Translations under genes and position numbers: made by a program
Notes under the pieces: generated by a model
Told to the model about the DNA's origin: nothing
The model's input: the letters and a program-made list of their open reading frames with translations, nothing else
Databases searched by the model: none
NCBI RefSeq assembly: GCF_000717025.1
Contig: NZ_JNXG01000003.1
Location: forward strand, 434,001-498,000
Source of the DNA: Streptomyces atroolivaceus
GTDB lineage: Bacteria > Actinomycetota > Actinomycetes > Streptomycetales > Streptomycetaceae
Length of the DNA: 64,000 nucleotides
Direction: 5' to 3'
Part shown: in pieces, positions 55,927 to 64,000 of the stretch
Layout: each line of letters opens with the position of its first letter
Position numbering within the stretch: position 1 is the stretch's first letter

Positions 55927-56568
55927 TCAGGGAGCGAGCAGCAGCACGTCCGCGCGCTCCTTGGCGGCGGCGTAGCGCTTCGCCACGTCCTGCCAGTTGA
56001 CGACGCGCCACATGGCCTCGATGAAGTCCACCTTCTGGTTCTTGTACTGCAGGTAGAAGGCGTGCTCCCAGGCGTCGAAGACCAGGATCGGGACCGAGCC
56101 CTGGCCGACGTTGCCCTGGTGGTCGTAGACCTGTTCGACGATCAGCTTCCCGCTGACCGGCTCGTAGGCGAGAACGCCCCAGCCGGAGCCCTGCGTCGTC
56201 GCCGCGGCCTTCGTCAGCTGGGACTTGAAGCCGGCGTACGAACCGAACGACTCCGTGATCGCGTCGGCCAGATCGCCCACACCGTCAGCCGCGAGGGGCT
56301 CGCCGCCGCCGTCGCCGGTCATGTTGTGCCAGTAGATCGAGTGCAGGATGTGGCCGGAGAGATGGAACGCGAGGTTCTTCTGGAGGCCGTTGATCGCGCC
56401 CCAGGCCTCCTTGTCGCGCGCCTCTTCCAGCTGCTCCAGGGTGTCGTTCGCACCCTTGACGTACGCGGCGTGGTGCTTGTCGTGATGGAGCTCGACGATC
56501 TGCGGGTTGATGACCGGTTCGAGCGCCGCGTAGTCGTACGGGAGTTCCGGAAGCGTGTACGTGGCCAT
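55927..56568 (-). CDS. sodF: Iron superoxide dismutase
   Basis: 213 residues, full length. Metal ligands visible: His in [15 protein letters not shown], His in [13 protein letters not shown], and Asp plus His in [13 protein letters not shown]. The GGxQ-type and active-site neighbours ([11 protein letters not shown]) fit the Fe/Mn family; Streptomyces carries an Fe form (SodF) and a Ni form. It converts superoxide to O2 and peroxide in the cytosol. A Nur-type box at 56603-56619 implies repression when nickel is present, so that SodF is made only when NiSOD is not. ATG 56568, GGAGG upstream. Confidence 0.94.
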   Translation of the reverse strand: MATYTLPELPYDYAALEPVINPQIVELHHDKHHAAYVKGANDTLEQLEEARDKEAWGAINGLQKNLAFHLSGHILHSIYWHNMTGDGGGEPLAADGVGDLADAITESFGSYAGFKSQLTKAAATTQGSGWGVLAYEPVSGKLIVEQVYDHQGNVGQGSVPILVFDAWEHAFYLQYKNQKVDFIEAMWRVVNWQDVAKRYAAAKERADVLLLAP

Positions 56569-56602
56569 GGGTTCGGACCCTCCAACTGCTACCTGGTTGT
56601 TA

Positions 56603-56619
56603 TTGCAAGTCGTTCGCAA
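56603..56619 (-). promoter_or_regulatory. Nur (nickel-responsive Fur-family) box
   Basis: On the coding strand TTGCGA-ACGAC-TTGCAA, 34-51 bases before the sodF start. The known Nur consensus in Streptomyces is TTGCAA-N5-TTGCAA (approximate), and sodF is its best known target. One base differs. Confidence 0.8.
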
Positions 56620-56665
56620 TTGCAGGCTAGCAGGAGGAGGGTCCGGAGGTGATCAGCCGTTCGTC

Positions 56666-57727
56666 CTAGGACCGGAAACCGTCACGTGCGGCCGCCGCGA
56701 GATCGGGGAAGTCCGTCACGACGGCGTCCACGCCCCGGCCGAAGTGGAAGGCGTACTCGGCGAACGCGTCACCGAAGTCCGCCGGGGCGGTGCCCTTCCG
56801 GTACTCGGCCGGGAGGTACTGGTTCTCGGCGCGGAAGGTGTACGCCCCGACCTTGAGCCCGGCCGCGTGGGCGTCGTCCAGCAGGGTGAGCGGAGGGACC
56901 AGCGAGGACTTGTCCGGTCCTATCCACCGGGCGTACGAGGCGATCTCGCGCAGCCCGGCCGGCGTCATCATCTCCCTGTACGTGACCGGGTGGCCGTACG
57001 GGGCGCCGCTCGTCCCGAGCGCCTGCCACAGCGGGAGACCGAGGCGTGCCGCGGCCACCTGACGGAGACTGGCCGGGTCGAAGGACTGGACGACGCAGTC
57101 GCGGGCGGTCAGCCGGTTGCGGCGGACGGTCCGGATGAGCTCCGGTTCCAGGGGCAGGCCGACCGAGCGGAAGTACGCCGGGTGCTTCGTCTCCGGGAAG
57201 ACCGTGATCCGGCGGCCGTGCTCCTTCGACAGGCTCCGGGCCAGGTCGACGACCTCCTGGAAGGTCATGATCCGCTCCCGGCCGTCGAAGACCGTGTTGC
57301 GGTTGCGGACCAGGGGGAGCCGTTCCACCGCGCGCAGCGTCCTCAGCTCGGCGAGGGTGAAGTCCTCGGTGAACCAGCCGGTGACCGCGCGGCCGTCCAC
57401 CGTCTTCGTGGTGCGGCGGGCGGCGAACTCCGGATGCCGGGACACGTCCGTGGTGCCGGAGATCTCGTTCTCGTGGCGGACCACCAGGACGTGGTCCTTG
57501 GTGGCGACCAGGTCGGGCTCGATCCAGTCGGCCCCGGCCCGCACCGCGTAGGCGTAGGCGGAGGCGGTGTGTTCGGGCCGCCACCCGGCGGCGCCCCGGT
57601 GGCCGATGACGAGCGGGCCTCCCCCGCCCCGGTGCGGTGCGGAGGCGGCGGCCGGTGCCGCCGCGGCGGCGGAGACGGCCGCGGTGGCCAGGAGGATCGA
57701 GCGGCGTCGCGGGTGCGGGAAGGACAT
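56666..57727 (-). CDS. Secreted glycerophosphodiester phosphodiesterase
   Basis: 353 residues. The N-terminus MSFPHPRRRSILLATAAV has a twin-arginine motif (RRRS), then an Ala-rich segment, so export by Tat is likely. GDPD barrel: VIGHRGAAGWRPEHT with catalytic His, WIEPDLVATKDHVLVVRHEN with metal-binding Glu/Asp and the second His, ITVFPETKHPAYF and VVTDFPDL at the end. It cleaves glycerophosphodiesters (for example deacylated phospholipid heads) to glycerol-3-phosphate plus alcohol, often induced by phosphate starvation; no Pho box was found. Start ATG 57727 chosen by the Tat signal; a longer frame has no export signal. Confidence 0.92.
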   Translation of the reverse strand: MSFPHPRRRSILLATAAVSAAAAAPAAASAPHRGGGGPLVIGHRGAAGWRPEHTASAYAYAVRAGADWIEPDLVATKDHVLVVRHENEISGTTDVSRHPEFAARRTTKTVDGRAVTGWFTEDFTLAELRTLRAVERLPLVRNRNTVFDGRERIMTFQEVVDLARSLSKEHGRRITVFPETKHPAYFRSVGLPLEPELIRTVRRNRLTARDCVVQSFDPASLRQVAAARLGLPLWQALGTSGAPYGHPVTYREMMTPAGLREIASYARWIGPDKSSLVPPLTLLDDAHAAGLKVGAYTFRAENQYLPAEYRKGTAPADFGDAFAEYAFHFGRGVDAVVTDFPDLAAAARDGFRS

Positions 57728-57854
57728 GCGGGCTCCTCGGTAGGCGCGGAACAACCACCGAAGCCACACGGGGTTACGCCGGGACGGACGGCGTCCTGCC
57801 GCCTCATGTACGCCCGGGGGTACGCTCGTCGGCAGGCGACGGAGGGGGCGGGCC

Positions 57855-58316
57855 ATGAAGCTGCGACCGGGGCGGCCGGGGGAGGCCGGGGCGCTGACCG
57901 CGCTGGCTCTGCGTTCCAAGGCCCACTGGGGCTACGACGAGGTGTTCATGGCCGCCTGCCGCGACGAACTCACCGTCCGTCCCGCCGACACGGCGGGCGG
58001 GCGTACGGCCGTCGCGGAGGAGGGGGGCCGTGTCCTGGGCTTCACCACCCTGTCCGGGGAACCGCCCGAGGGCGCCCTCGGCATGATGTTCGTCGAGCCG
58101 GACACCATCGGCAGAGGCGTGGGCAGGCTTCTGTTCGAGCACACCATGGCGCAGGCCCGCCGGCTCGGCTTCGAGGCGCTCACCATCGACGCCGACCCGA
58201 ACGCCGAGCCGTTCTACACGGCGATGGGGGCCGCCCGGATCGGAGCGACCCCGTCGCATTCGATCCCGGGGCGCGACCTGCCGCTGCTCAGGATCGCGCT
58301 CGGCCGGTTCTCCTGA
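57855..58316 (+). CDS. GNAT-family N-acetyltransferase
   Basis: 153 residues. LRPGRPGEAGALTALALRSK starts the fold; the acetyl-CoA loop is IGRGVGRLLFEHTMAQARR, and DADPNAEPFYTAMGAARIG is the C-terminal strand-helix with the usual Asn/Tyr. Acceptor unknown (amine, antibiotic or peptide). It has AGGGGG upstream of ATG. Convergent with the CatB-like gene. Confidence 0.88.
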   Translation: MKLRPGRPGEAGALTALALRSKAHWGYDEVFMAACRDELTVRPADTAGGRTAVAEEGGRVLGFTTLSGEPPEGALGMMFVEPDTIGRGVGRLLFEHTMAQARRLGFEALTIDADPNAEPFYTAMGAARIGATPSHSIPGRDLPLLRIALGRFS

Positions 58317-58356
58317 GCGACGCACCGCGCCGGGGAGGAGAACCGGTCCCGCGGGC

Positions 58357-59004
58357 TCAGCCGGGCTGCGGCGCGGCGGCCTCCAGGTCGTCGACGGTGC
58401 CGGACATGATGGTGCGGATGTGCGCCGTGATGTGCTCGGCCGGCCAGTCCCACCAGGCGACGGCGAGGAGCCGGGCGATGTCCGCGTCGTCGTAGCGGGT
58501 GCGGAGCAGCTTCCCCGGGTTGCCGCCGACGATGCCGTAGTCCGGTACGTCGGAGGTGACGACGGAGCCGGCCGCGATGATCGCGCCGTTCCCGATCCGT
58601 ACGCCCGGCATCACCGTCACCCGGTAGCCGAACCACACGTCGTGGCCGACCACGGTGTCGCCCCGGCCGGGGAGCCCGGTCAGCAGGTCGAAGTGGTCGG
58701 CCCAGGAGCCGCCCATGGTGGGGAACGGGAACGTGGACGGCCCGTCCATGCGGTGGTTGGCGCCGTTCATGATGAACCGCACCCCGGTGCCCAGCGCGCA
58801 GAAGCGGCCGATCACGAGCTTCTCGGGGCCGTAGTGGTACAGCACGTTGCGGGTCTCGAACGCGGTCGCGTCATCGGGGTCGTCGTAGTACGAGTACGCG
58901 CCGACCTCGATGAGCGGGGACGTGACCAGCGGCTGGAGCTGCACCACACGCGGCTGACCGGGCATCGGGTGCAGCACGGTCGGATCTGCGGGGAGGGGAT
59001 TCAT
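58357..59004 (-). CDS. CatB-related O-acetyltransferase (left-handed beta-helix)
   Basis: 215 residues. Hexapeptide repeats (LVIGRFCALGTGVRFIMNGA, TVVGHDVWFGYRVTVMPG, RIGNGAIIAAGSVVTSDVPD) form a left-handed beta-helix; the acceptor-loop His is in NGANHRMDG. The C-terminal helix (RLLAVAWWDWPAEHI) with its Trp-Trp is typical of the xenobiotic acetyltransferase group, which includes Vat and CatB resistance enzymes. A resistance role here is not established. ATG 59004 preferred over the GTG at 59013 because GAGG then has proper spacing. Confidence 0.88.
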   Translation of the reverse strand: MNPLPADPTVLHPMPGQPRVVQLQPLVTSPLIEVGAYSYYDDPDDATAFETRNVLYHYGPEKLVIGRFCALGTGVRFIMNGANHRMDGPSTFPFPTMGGSWADHFDLLTGLPGRGDTVVGHDVWFGYRVTVMPGVRIGNGAIIAAGSVVTSDVPDYGIVGGNPGKLLRTRYDDADIARLLAVAWWDWPAEHITAHIRTIMSGTVDDLEAAAPQPG

Positions 59005-59041
59005 AGGGGGCACCCTCGCAGGAGGACCGTGCCTCGTGCAC

Positions 59042-60460
59042 TCAGTTTTCGGCGCGCGCGCCGCGCTCCGCCCGCTTCTGCCGTACCAGGCCGATCACGA
59101 TCAGCAGCGCGGTGAGCGCACCGGTCGCCAACAGCTGGTCACGGGTGTCGGGCTGCCGCAGCATCAGGACGAAGATGCCGGCCATGGCCGCCAGCGCCAC
59201 GATCGTCAGGACCGGGAACAGCCACATCCGGACGACGAGCCGGTCCGGGGCCTCGCGCTCCGTCCGCTTGCGCAGGATCAGCTGGGAGACGGCGATGAAG
59301 ATCCAGACGACCAGGATCACCGCGCCGATCATGTTGAGGAGCCACGGGAAGACGTCGTCGGGCCGCCAGTAGCTGAGCAGAACGCACAGGAAGCCGAACA
59401 CGGAGGAGGCGAGCACCGCGTTCCGGGGGACACCCGAGGAGGAGATCCTGCCGAGCACCTTCGGGCCCTGGCCGCGGGCGACGAGTGAGCAGGCCATGCG
59501 CGAGGAGCCGTAGATGTTGGCGTTCATCGCGGAGAGGAGGGCGACCAGGATGACCACGTTCATGATCTCCGCGGCGCCGCTGATGCCGAGGTGGTCGAGC
59601 ATCGCGTAGAACGGGCCGACCTCGGCGACCTCGGGGGCGTCCCACGGCACGAGGGTCACGATGACCGCCATCGAGCCGATGTAGAAGACCGCGATGCGCC
59701 ACATCGCCGTACGGACCGCCTTGGCGACGCCCTGCACCGGGTTCTCGGACTCGGCCGCCGCGATGGTGACGGTCTCGAGACCGCCGTACGCGAAGACGGA
59801 GGCGAGCAGACCGATGATGAGGCCCTCGGAGCCGTTCGGCATGAAGCCGCCGTCCCCGGTCAGGTTCTTCGTGCCGGGCGAGTCCGTGCCGGGCAGCACG
59901 CCCAGGATCGCGAGGAGACCCAGCACCAGGAAGAGCGTGATCGCGATGACCTTGAGCGCCGCGAACCAGAACTCGAACTCACCGAAGTTCTTGACCGCGG
60001 CGAGATTCGTGCCGAGGAAGATCACCATGAACAGCGCGACCCAGGCCCACTCCGGCGTACCGGGGAGCCAGCCCGAGACGATCTGCGCGGCGCCGATGCC
60101 CTCCAGGCCGACGGCGACGCAGAGCAGCACCCAGAACGACCAGCCGGCGGTGAAACCCGCCCACGGACCGATCGCCCGTTCGGCGTGGACGGAGAAGGAA
60201 CCGGACGCGGGGTTGGCCGCGGACATCTCGCCGAGCATCCGCATGACGAACATGACCAGCAGGCCGGAGATGCCGTACGCGACGACGATCGAGGGTCCGG
60301 CCGCGGCGATGCCCGCGCCCGAGCCGACGAACAGCCCGGCCCCGATCACACCGCCCAGGGCGATCATCGACAGGTGGCGCTGCTTGAGGCCGTGGGTGAG
60401 CGCGGAGTCGGCCGTGGGGGCGGCGGCGTCCGTGGGGGGCGGCGCGGAGGTCCGGGACAT
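59042..60460 (-). CDS. APC-family amino acid permease (copy 1)
   Basis: 472 residues, 12 spans. The first span holds ALGGVIGAGLFVGSGAGIAA, the GxG substrate loop of AAT/GABA-permease-type transporters; others are MRMLGEMSAANPASGSFSVHA and ESENPVQGVAKAVRTAMWRI. Proton-driven amino acid uptake at the cytoplasmic membrane is expected. Closely resembles the copies at 60580 and 63096. ATG at 60460; substrate not predictable. Confidence 0.9.
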   Translation of the reverse strand: MSRTSAPPPTDAAAPTADSALTHGLKQRHLSMIALGGVIGAGLFVGSGAGIAAAGPSIVVAYGISGLLVMFVMRMLGEMSAANPASGSFSVHAERAIGPWAGFTAGWSFWVLLCVAVGLEGIGAAQIVSGWLPGTPEWAWVALFMVIFLGTNLAAVKNFGEFEFWFAALKVIAITLFLVLGLLAILGVLPGTDSPGTKNLTGDGGFMPNGSEGLIIGLLASVFAYGGLETVTIAAAESENPVQGVAKAVRTAMWRIAVFYIGSMAVIVTLVPWDAPEVAEVGPFYAMLDHLGISGAAEIMNVVILVALLSAMNANIYGSSRMACSLVARGQGPKVLGRISSSGVPRNAVLASSVFGFLCVLLSYWRPDDVFPWLLNMIGAVILVVWIFIAVSQLILRKRTEREAPDRLVVRMWLFPVLTIVALAAMAGIFVLMLRQPDTRDQLLATGALTALLIVIGLVRQKRAERGARAEN

Positions 60461-60579
60461 GGACAGGCTCTGTTCACTGGTCGGGACAGGGATCGGCCCA
60501 CAGTCTGGCCACGCGCCCCGACCACGGGGAACCGGTGTCCGCTATACGGTCACCGGGCTCACACATGGTGTGCACGTGC

Positions 60580-61977
60580 CTACGCCTTCGCCCGCAGCTC
60601 CCGTACCCAGGCGACGAGCAGCACGAGGCCGGTGGCCCCGGCCGACCACAGGACCTGCGGACGGGCCACGTCGTCGGTGAGCATCAGCAGCAGGACGGCC
60701 AGCAGACCGGCCAGGGTCACCCAGGTCAGGTACGGGAAGCACCACATCCGCAGCGCCAGGGCGCCCGGCGCATCACGCTCCAGCAGGCGCCGCAGCCGCA
60801 GCTGCGAGGCGGCGATCAGGCCCCAGACGAAGAGCAGGACCGCCCCCACCGAGTTGAGCATGTAGAGGAAGACGGTGTCGGGCCACTTCAGATTGAGCAG
60901 TACGGAGACGAAGCCGAAGGCCACCGAGGCCAGGACCGCCCGACGGGGCACCCCGCCCCCGCCGCCCCGTCCGCCCGACACCTTCAGCAGCCCGCGCGGT
61001 GCCTCGCCGCGCTCGGCGAGCGAGAAGATCATCCGGGACGAGCCGTACAGGTTGGCGTTGAGCGCCGAGAGCAGTGCCACGAAGACCACGATGTTCATGA
61101 TCTGCCCGGCCGACGGCACTCCCATCGAGTCCAGGACCTTCACATACGGGCTGAGACCCGCCTGCTGCGCGGTCCAGGGCAGAACGGTCACGATCACCAG
61201 CATCGAACCCACGTAGAAGAAGAGGATGCGCACCACCGCACTGCGCACCGCACGCCCCACGGCGCGCGCCGGATCGTCGGTCTCGGCAGCCGCGATCGTC
61301 ACGACCTCCAGCCCGCCGAAGGCGAACACCACGGTGAGCACACCGGAGACCACACCGTCCCAGCCGTTCGGCAGGAAGCCGCCCTGACCGGTGAGGTTCG
61401 TCAGCCCCACGGGTTCGGTGTCCGGGAGGACGCCGAGGACGGCCAGCAGTCCGAGCGCCAGGAAGACCACGATCGCGGCCACCTTCAGCGCGGCGAACCA
61501 GAACTCGAACTCGCCGAAGTTCTTCACGGCCGTCAGGTTGGCCACGGTGAACACCACCATGAACAGCAGTACCCAGAGCCACTGGTCCACCGCGGGCACC
61601 CAGCCGTGCGCGATCTGCGCGGCCGCCGTCGCCTCCACGGCGAGCACCACCACCAGCATGAACCAGTAGAGCCAGCCCACGCTGAAACCGGCCCAGCGGC
61701 CCAGTGCGCGCTCGGCGTGGACGGAGAAGGACCCGGACGCGGGCATCGCCGCCGACATCTCGCCGAGCATCCGCATCACCAGCATGGCGAGCGCGCCCGC
61801 GATCAGGTACGAGACGACGACGGCGGGCCCGGCGACCGCGATCCCGGCGCCGGACCCGACGAAGAGACCGGCACCGATCACCCCGCCCAGGCCGAGCATC
61901 GTCAGGTGGCGCTGCTTCAGGCCGTGGGCCAGGGGCTCGGACGGTACGGGGGAGTGCGTGGGGGGCGCGTCGTGCAT
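60580..61977 (-). CDS. APC-family amino acid permease (copy 2)
   Basis: 465 residues. Same 12-span APC layout as copy 1: LGGVIGAGLFVGSGAGIAVA, MSAAMPASGSFSVHAERALG, NIVVFVALLSALNANLYGSS. About 120 bases separate it from copy 1, so it probably has its own promoter. Substrate unknown. A weak ribosome-binding site (GAGAG) precedes ATG 61977; the next gene on the right, bioY, is divergent. Confidence 0.9.
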   Translation of the reverse strand: MHDAPPTHSPVPSEPLAHGLKQRHLTMLGLGGVIGAGLFVGSGAGIAVAGPAVVVSYLIAGALAMLVMRMLGEMSAAMPASGSFSVHAERALGRWAGFSVGWLYWFMLVVVLAVEATAAAQIAHGWVPAVDQWLWVLLFMVVFTVANLTAVKNFGEFEFWFAALKVAAIVVFLALGLLAVLGVLPDTEPVGLTNLTGQGGFLPNGWDGVVSGVLTVVFAFGGLEVVTIAAAETDDPARAVGRAVRSAVVRILFFYVGSMLVIVTVLPWTAQQAGLSPYVKVLDSMGVPSAGQIMNIVVFVALLSALNANLYGSSRMIFSLAERGEAPRGLLKVSGGRGGGGGVPRRAVLASVAFGFVSVLLNLKWPDTVFLYMLNSVGAVLLFVWGLIAASQLRLRRLLERDAPGALALRMWCFPYLTWVTLAGLLAVLLLMLTDDVARPQVLWSAGATGLVLLVAWVRELRAKA

Positions 61978-62239
61978 GAGCTGCGGATCACTCTCGGATC
62001 ATTTATGGGGAACCTACAGTCTCACGGGCCGACATCCCTTACCGAACGGAGGGCCGGGCGTACCCCGACCTCCGTGACCAGCATCACGCCGACGAGTGAT
62101 TGCGCGACGTTCTTTGTCCGAACCCGACTAACCCCTCAACCGCCGCTTTGTGGGCGGCTGATGGTGTTCCGGCGATATCGCGTCGGCTAACGTCACCCTC
62201 AGTCCGTCCCTGCCTGCCGACCTCACCCGCGGAGTCCCG
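61978..62239. promoter_or_regulatory. Divergent promoter region, amino acid permease 2 / bioY
   Basis: Two divergent genes start here. A small hairpin GCCGC / GCGGC around 62141-62157 and a likely -10-like CGGCTAACGT near 62190 on the bioY side were noticed; no convincing biotin repressor site was found. Confidence 0.4.
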
Positions 62240-62833
62240 ATGAGTACTGCTGCCGCCCCCGTCCGTTCCGGAGCGGTCCTCGCCGACCTGCTGCCCGCAG
62301 CCCGGCACCGCTACGCCGTGGACACGGCGCTGGTCGTCGGCGGTGCCGCCCTCACCGGCATAGCGGCCCAGATCGCCGTGCCCGTCCCCGGTTCCCCGGT
62401 CCCCGTCACCGGCCAGACCTTCGCCGCACTGCTCATCGGCACCGCGCTCGGCGCCCGCCGCGGCTTCCTCTCGCTGGCCCTGTACGCGCTCGTCGGCATG
62501 GCCGGCATGCCGTGGTTCTCCGAGGGCACCTCCGGCCCGGGCGGCGCGTCGTTCGGCTACGTCCTCGGCATGCTGCTCGCCGCCACCGTCGTCGGCGGCC
62601 TCGCACGCCGGGGCGGCGACCGCTCCGTCCTGCGCACCGCGGGGACCATGGCGGTCGGCTCACTGATCATCTACGCGGTCGGAGTGCCCTACCTGGCACT
62701 CTCCACCGGCATGTCGATGAGCGCCGCCGTCGCGGCCGGCCTGGTGCCGTTCCTCATCGGCGACGCCCTCAAGGCCGCGCTGGCCATGGGTGCGCTGCCC
62801 GCTTCCTGGAAGCTCATCGGACGTCGCGGCTGA
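62240..62833 (+). CDS. bioY: Biotin transporter BioY (ECF S component)
   Basis: 197 residues, six predicted spans. The BioY landmarks VPVPGSPVPVTGQTFAALLI and TALGARRGFLSLALYALVGM are intact, with the FGYVLGMLLAATVVG span. BioY binds biotin and pairs with ECF ATPases and EcfT, or works alone; no ATPase gene is adjacent. CGGAG upstream of ATG. Strong terminator downstream. Confidence 0.94.
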   Translation: MSTAAAPVRSGAVLADLLPAARHRYAVDTALVVGGAALTGIAAQIAVPVPGSPVPVTGQTFAALLIGTALGARRGFLSLALYALVGMAGMPWFSEGTSGPGGASFGYVLGMLLAATVVGGLARRGGDRSVLRTAGTMAVGSLIIYAVGVPYLALSTGMSMSAAVAAGLVPFLIGDALKAALAMGALPASWKLIGRRG

Positions 62834-63011
62834 CGCCGCAGGCACTCCCCGAAGAGGCTCGCCGGACCGTGACACGACACGGACCGGCGGGCCTCTCGCG
62901 CGTGCGGGGTTCGTGGAGCCTCGTGCGCCCCCCCGGCCGCCTCCACGCAGGAGGCCGGGACGGGGCCGGTCTGAAGCCGCTCCGGACGCTGTCGACCGTG
63001 GCGGGGCATGC

Positions 63012-63059
63012 GGAAGGCCCTCCGCCGCCCGCGGGATCGCGGGCGGCGGAGAGCCTTCC
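63012..63059. terminator. Terminator between bioY and permease copy 3
   Basis: Arms of 22 bases starting GGAAGGC and ending CCTTCC (63012-63033, 63038-63059), one internal mismatch, loop GGAT. Between convergent genes, about 180 bases after the bioY stop. Confidence 0.8.
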
Positions 63060-63095
63060 GGGGGCCTGACATCCGCCGTCAGGCGTGCGTGACGG

Positions 63096-64000
63096 TCACT
63101 CGACCGGCGCCGCCGCCTTCGCCTTCCGGCTGCGGGCTTCGCGCACCAGCGAGATCCCCACGACCAGGGCCGCGACCAGCAGCGAGAGCAGCACCTGCTC
63201 GCGCCCGGCGTCGTCGGTCAGCATGTAGACGAGGACGAAGGAGATCATCGCGATCGTCGCCCAGGTCAGATACGGGAAGAGCCACATCCGCACGACGAGC
63301 TTCTCGGGCGACTCGCGCAGGATGATGCCGCGCATCCGCAGCTGCGTGAAGCAGATCACCAGCCACACGAAGAGGGCCACGGCGCCGGAGCTGTTCAGCA
63401 GGAACGCGAACACCGTGTCGGGCCACTGGTAGTTGAAGAACACGGCGACGAAGCCGAACACGACGGACGACAGGATCGCCGCCTGCGGCACACCCCGCTT
63501 GTTGACCCGGGCGAACGCCTTGGGTGCGTCTCCCCGCTGTCCCAGCGAGAAGGCCATGCGCGAGGCCGTGTAGAGGCCGGAGTTGAGACAGGACAGCACA
63601 GCGGTCAGCACGATGACGTCCATGACCTGGCCGGCGTGCGGGATGCCGATGACGTTCAGTGCGGCGACGTACGAACCGTCCTCGACGATCGAGGGGTCGT
63701 TCCACGGCAGCAGGGTGAGGACGACGAAGATCGAGCCCAGGTAGAAGATGGCGATACGCCAGATCACACTGTTGGTCGCCTTGGAGACGGCACGCCGCGG
63801 GTCCTCGGACTCACCGGCCGCCAGGGTCACGATCTCGCTGCCCATGAAGGAGAAGACGACCATCAGCACACCCGTGAGGATGGCCCCCGGCCCTTCGGGG
63901 AAGAACCCGCCGGTGTCCGTGAGGTGGGCGAGGCCCGACCCCGCGTTGTCCGCGCCCGGCAGGACGCCGAAGACGGCGAGCAGGCCGACGACGACGAACG
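63096..64000 (-). CDS. APC-family amino acid permease (copy 3), N-terminus outside window
   Basis: Partial: the C-terminal 300 residues or so are present; the start lies beyond the right edge. MVVFSFMGSEIVTLAAGESE, DPRRAVSKATNSVIWRIAIF, LGQRGDAPKAFARVNKRGVP and the C-terminal spans match the two other APC permeases here, with which it shares the same subfamily. Proton-coupled amino acid uptake expected. Confidence 0.88.
   Translation of the reverse strand, partial: FVVVGLLAVFGVLPGADNAGSGLAHLTDTGGFFPEGPGAILTGVLMVVFSFMGSEIVTLAAGESEDPRRAVSKATNSVIWRIAIFYLGSIFVVLTLLPWNDPSIVEDGSYVAALNVIGIPHAGQVMDVIVLTAVLSCLNSGLYTASRMAFSLGQRGDAPKAFARVNKRGVPQAAILSSVVFGFVAVFFNYQWPDTVFAFLLNSSGAVALFVWLVICFTQLRMRGIILRESPEKLVVRMWLFPYLTWATIAMISFVLVYMLTDDAGREQVLLSLLVAALVVGISLVREARSRKAKAAAPVE

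Overview
The window is high-GC actinobacterial chromosome, almost certainly Streptomyces. Third codon positions are overwhelmingly G or C, GTG starts and 4-base ATGA/GTGA gene overlaps are common, and the gene content (csn chitosan-oligosaccharide operon, PknG/GlnX signalling genes, FeSOD with a Nur-type box, paired aminopeptidases N) is what is known from Streptomyces core chromosomes. No rRNA, tRNA, CRISPR array, prophage or insertion sequence was seen. The window starts inside one gene (ettA) and ends inside another (an amino acid permease).

Layout. 1-1432 (+): 3' end of ettA, then a hot-dog thioesterase and an unknown gene that overlap. 1581-8681 (-): an FtsX/MacB-type ABC exporter with two giant permeases and an ATPase carrying an AbrB-like tail. 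8830-9234 (-): group II truncated haemoglobin. 9319-20361 (-): a seven-gene signalling module, glnX - glnH - coiled-coil protein - pknG - PP2C phosphatase - VWA protein - FHA protein. In mycobacteria GlnH and GlnX sense amino acids and act through the kinase PknG on the FHA protein GarA. Here the sensor, kinase, a phosphatase and an FHA protein sit together, and kinase, phosphatase and FHA protein all carry Cys zinc ribbons. This is the most interesting system in the window.

20665-27421 (-): csnREFGHK-type operon (ROK repressor, ABC uptake of oligosaccharide, family 4 phosphoglycosidase, sugar kinase) with a probable operator before the repressor. 27555-29474: MscS channel and a small HNH protein, divergent. 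29505-32513 (-): secreted GH84 protein with an altered catalytic pair. 32819-35556 (+): repeat protein, malQ and a small membrane protein. 35640-37769 (+): LysR regulator and allantoicase. 37832-39031 (-): MFS exporter.

39223-51528: two aminopeptidase N paralogues (both -) flank a DUF1203 protein, a MazEF-type toxin-antitoxin pair, asd, a secreted subtilase and a DUF559/AbiEi-like protein. 51662-55800: mycothiol-type DsbA protein, DUF3253 protein, and a transporter/PLP-lyase pair. 55927-59004: sodF with a Nur box, a Tat-exported glycerophosphodiesterase and two acetyltransferases of different folds. 59042-64000: three paralogous amino acid permeases with bioY between the second and third.

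Many genes end at clear GC-rich hairpins, listed as terminators. All functional calls come from reading motifs in the translation; no database search was run.
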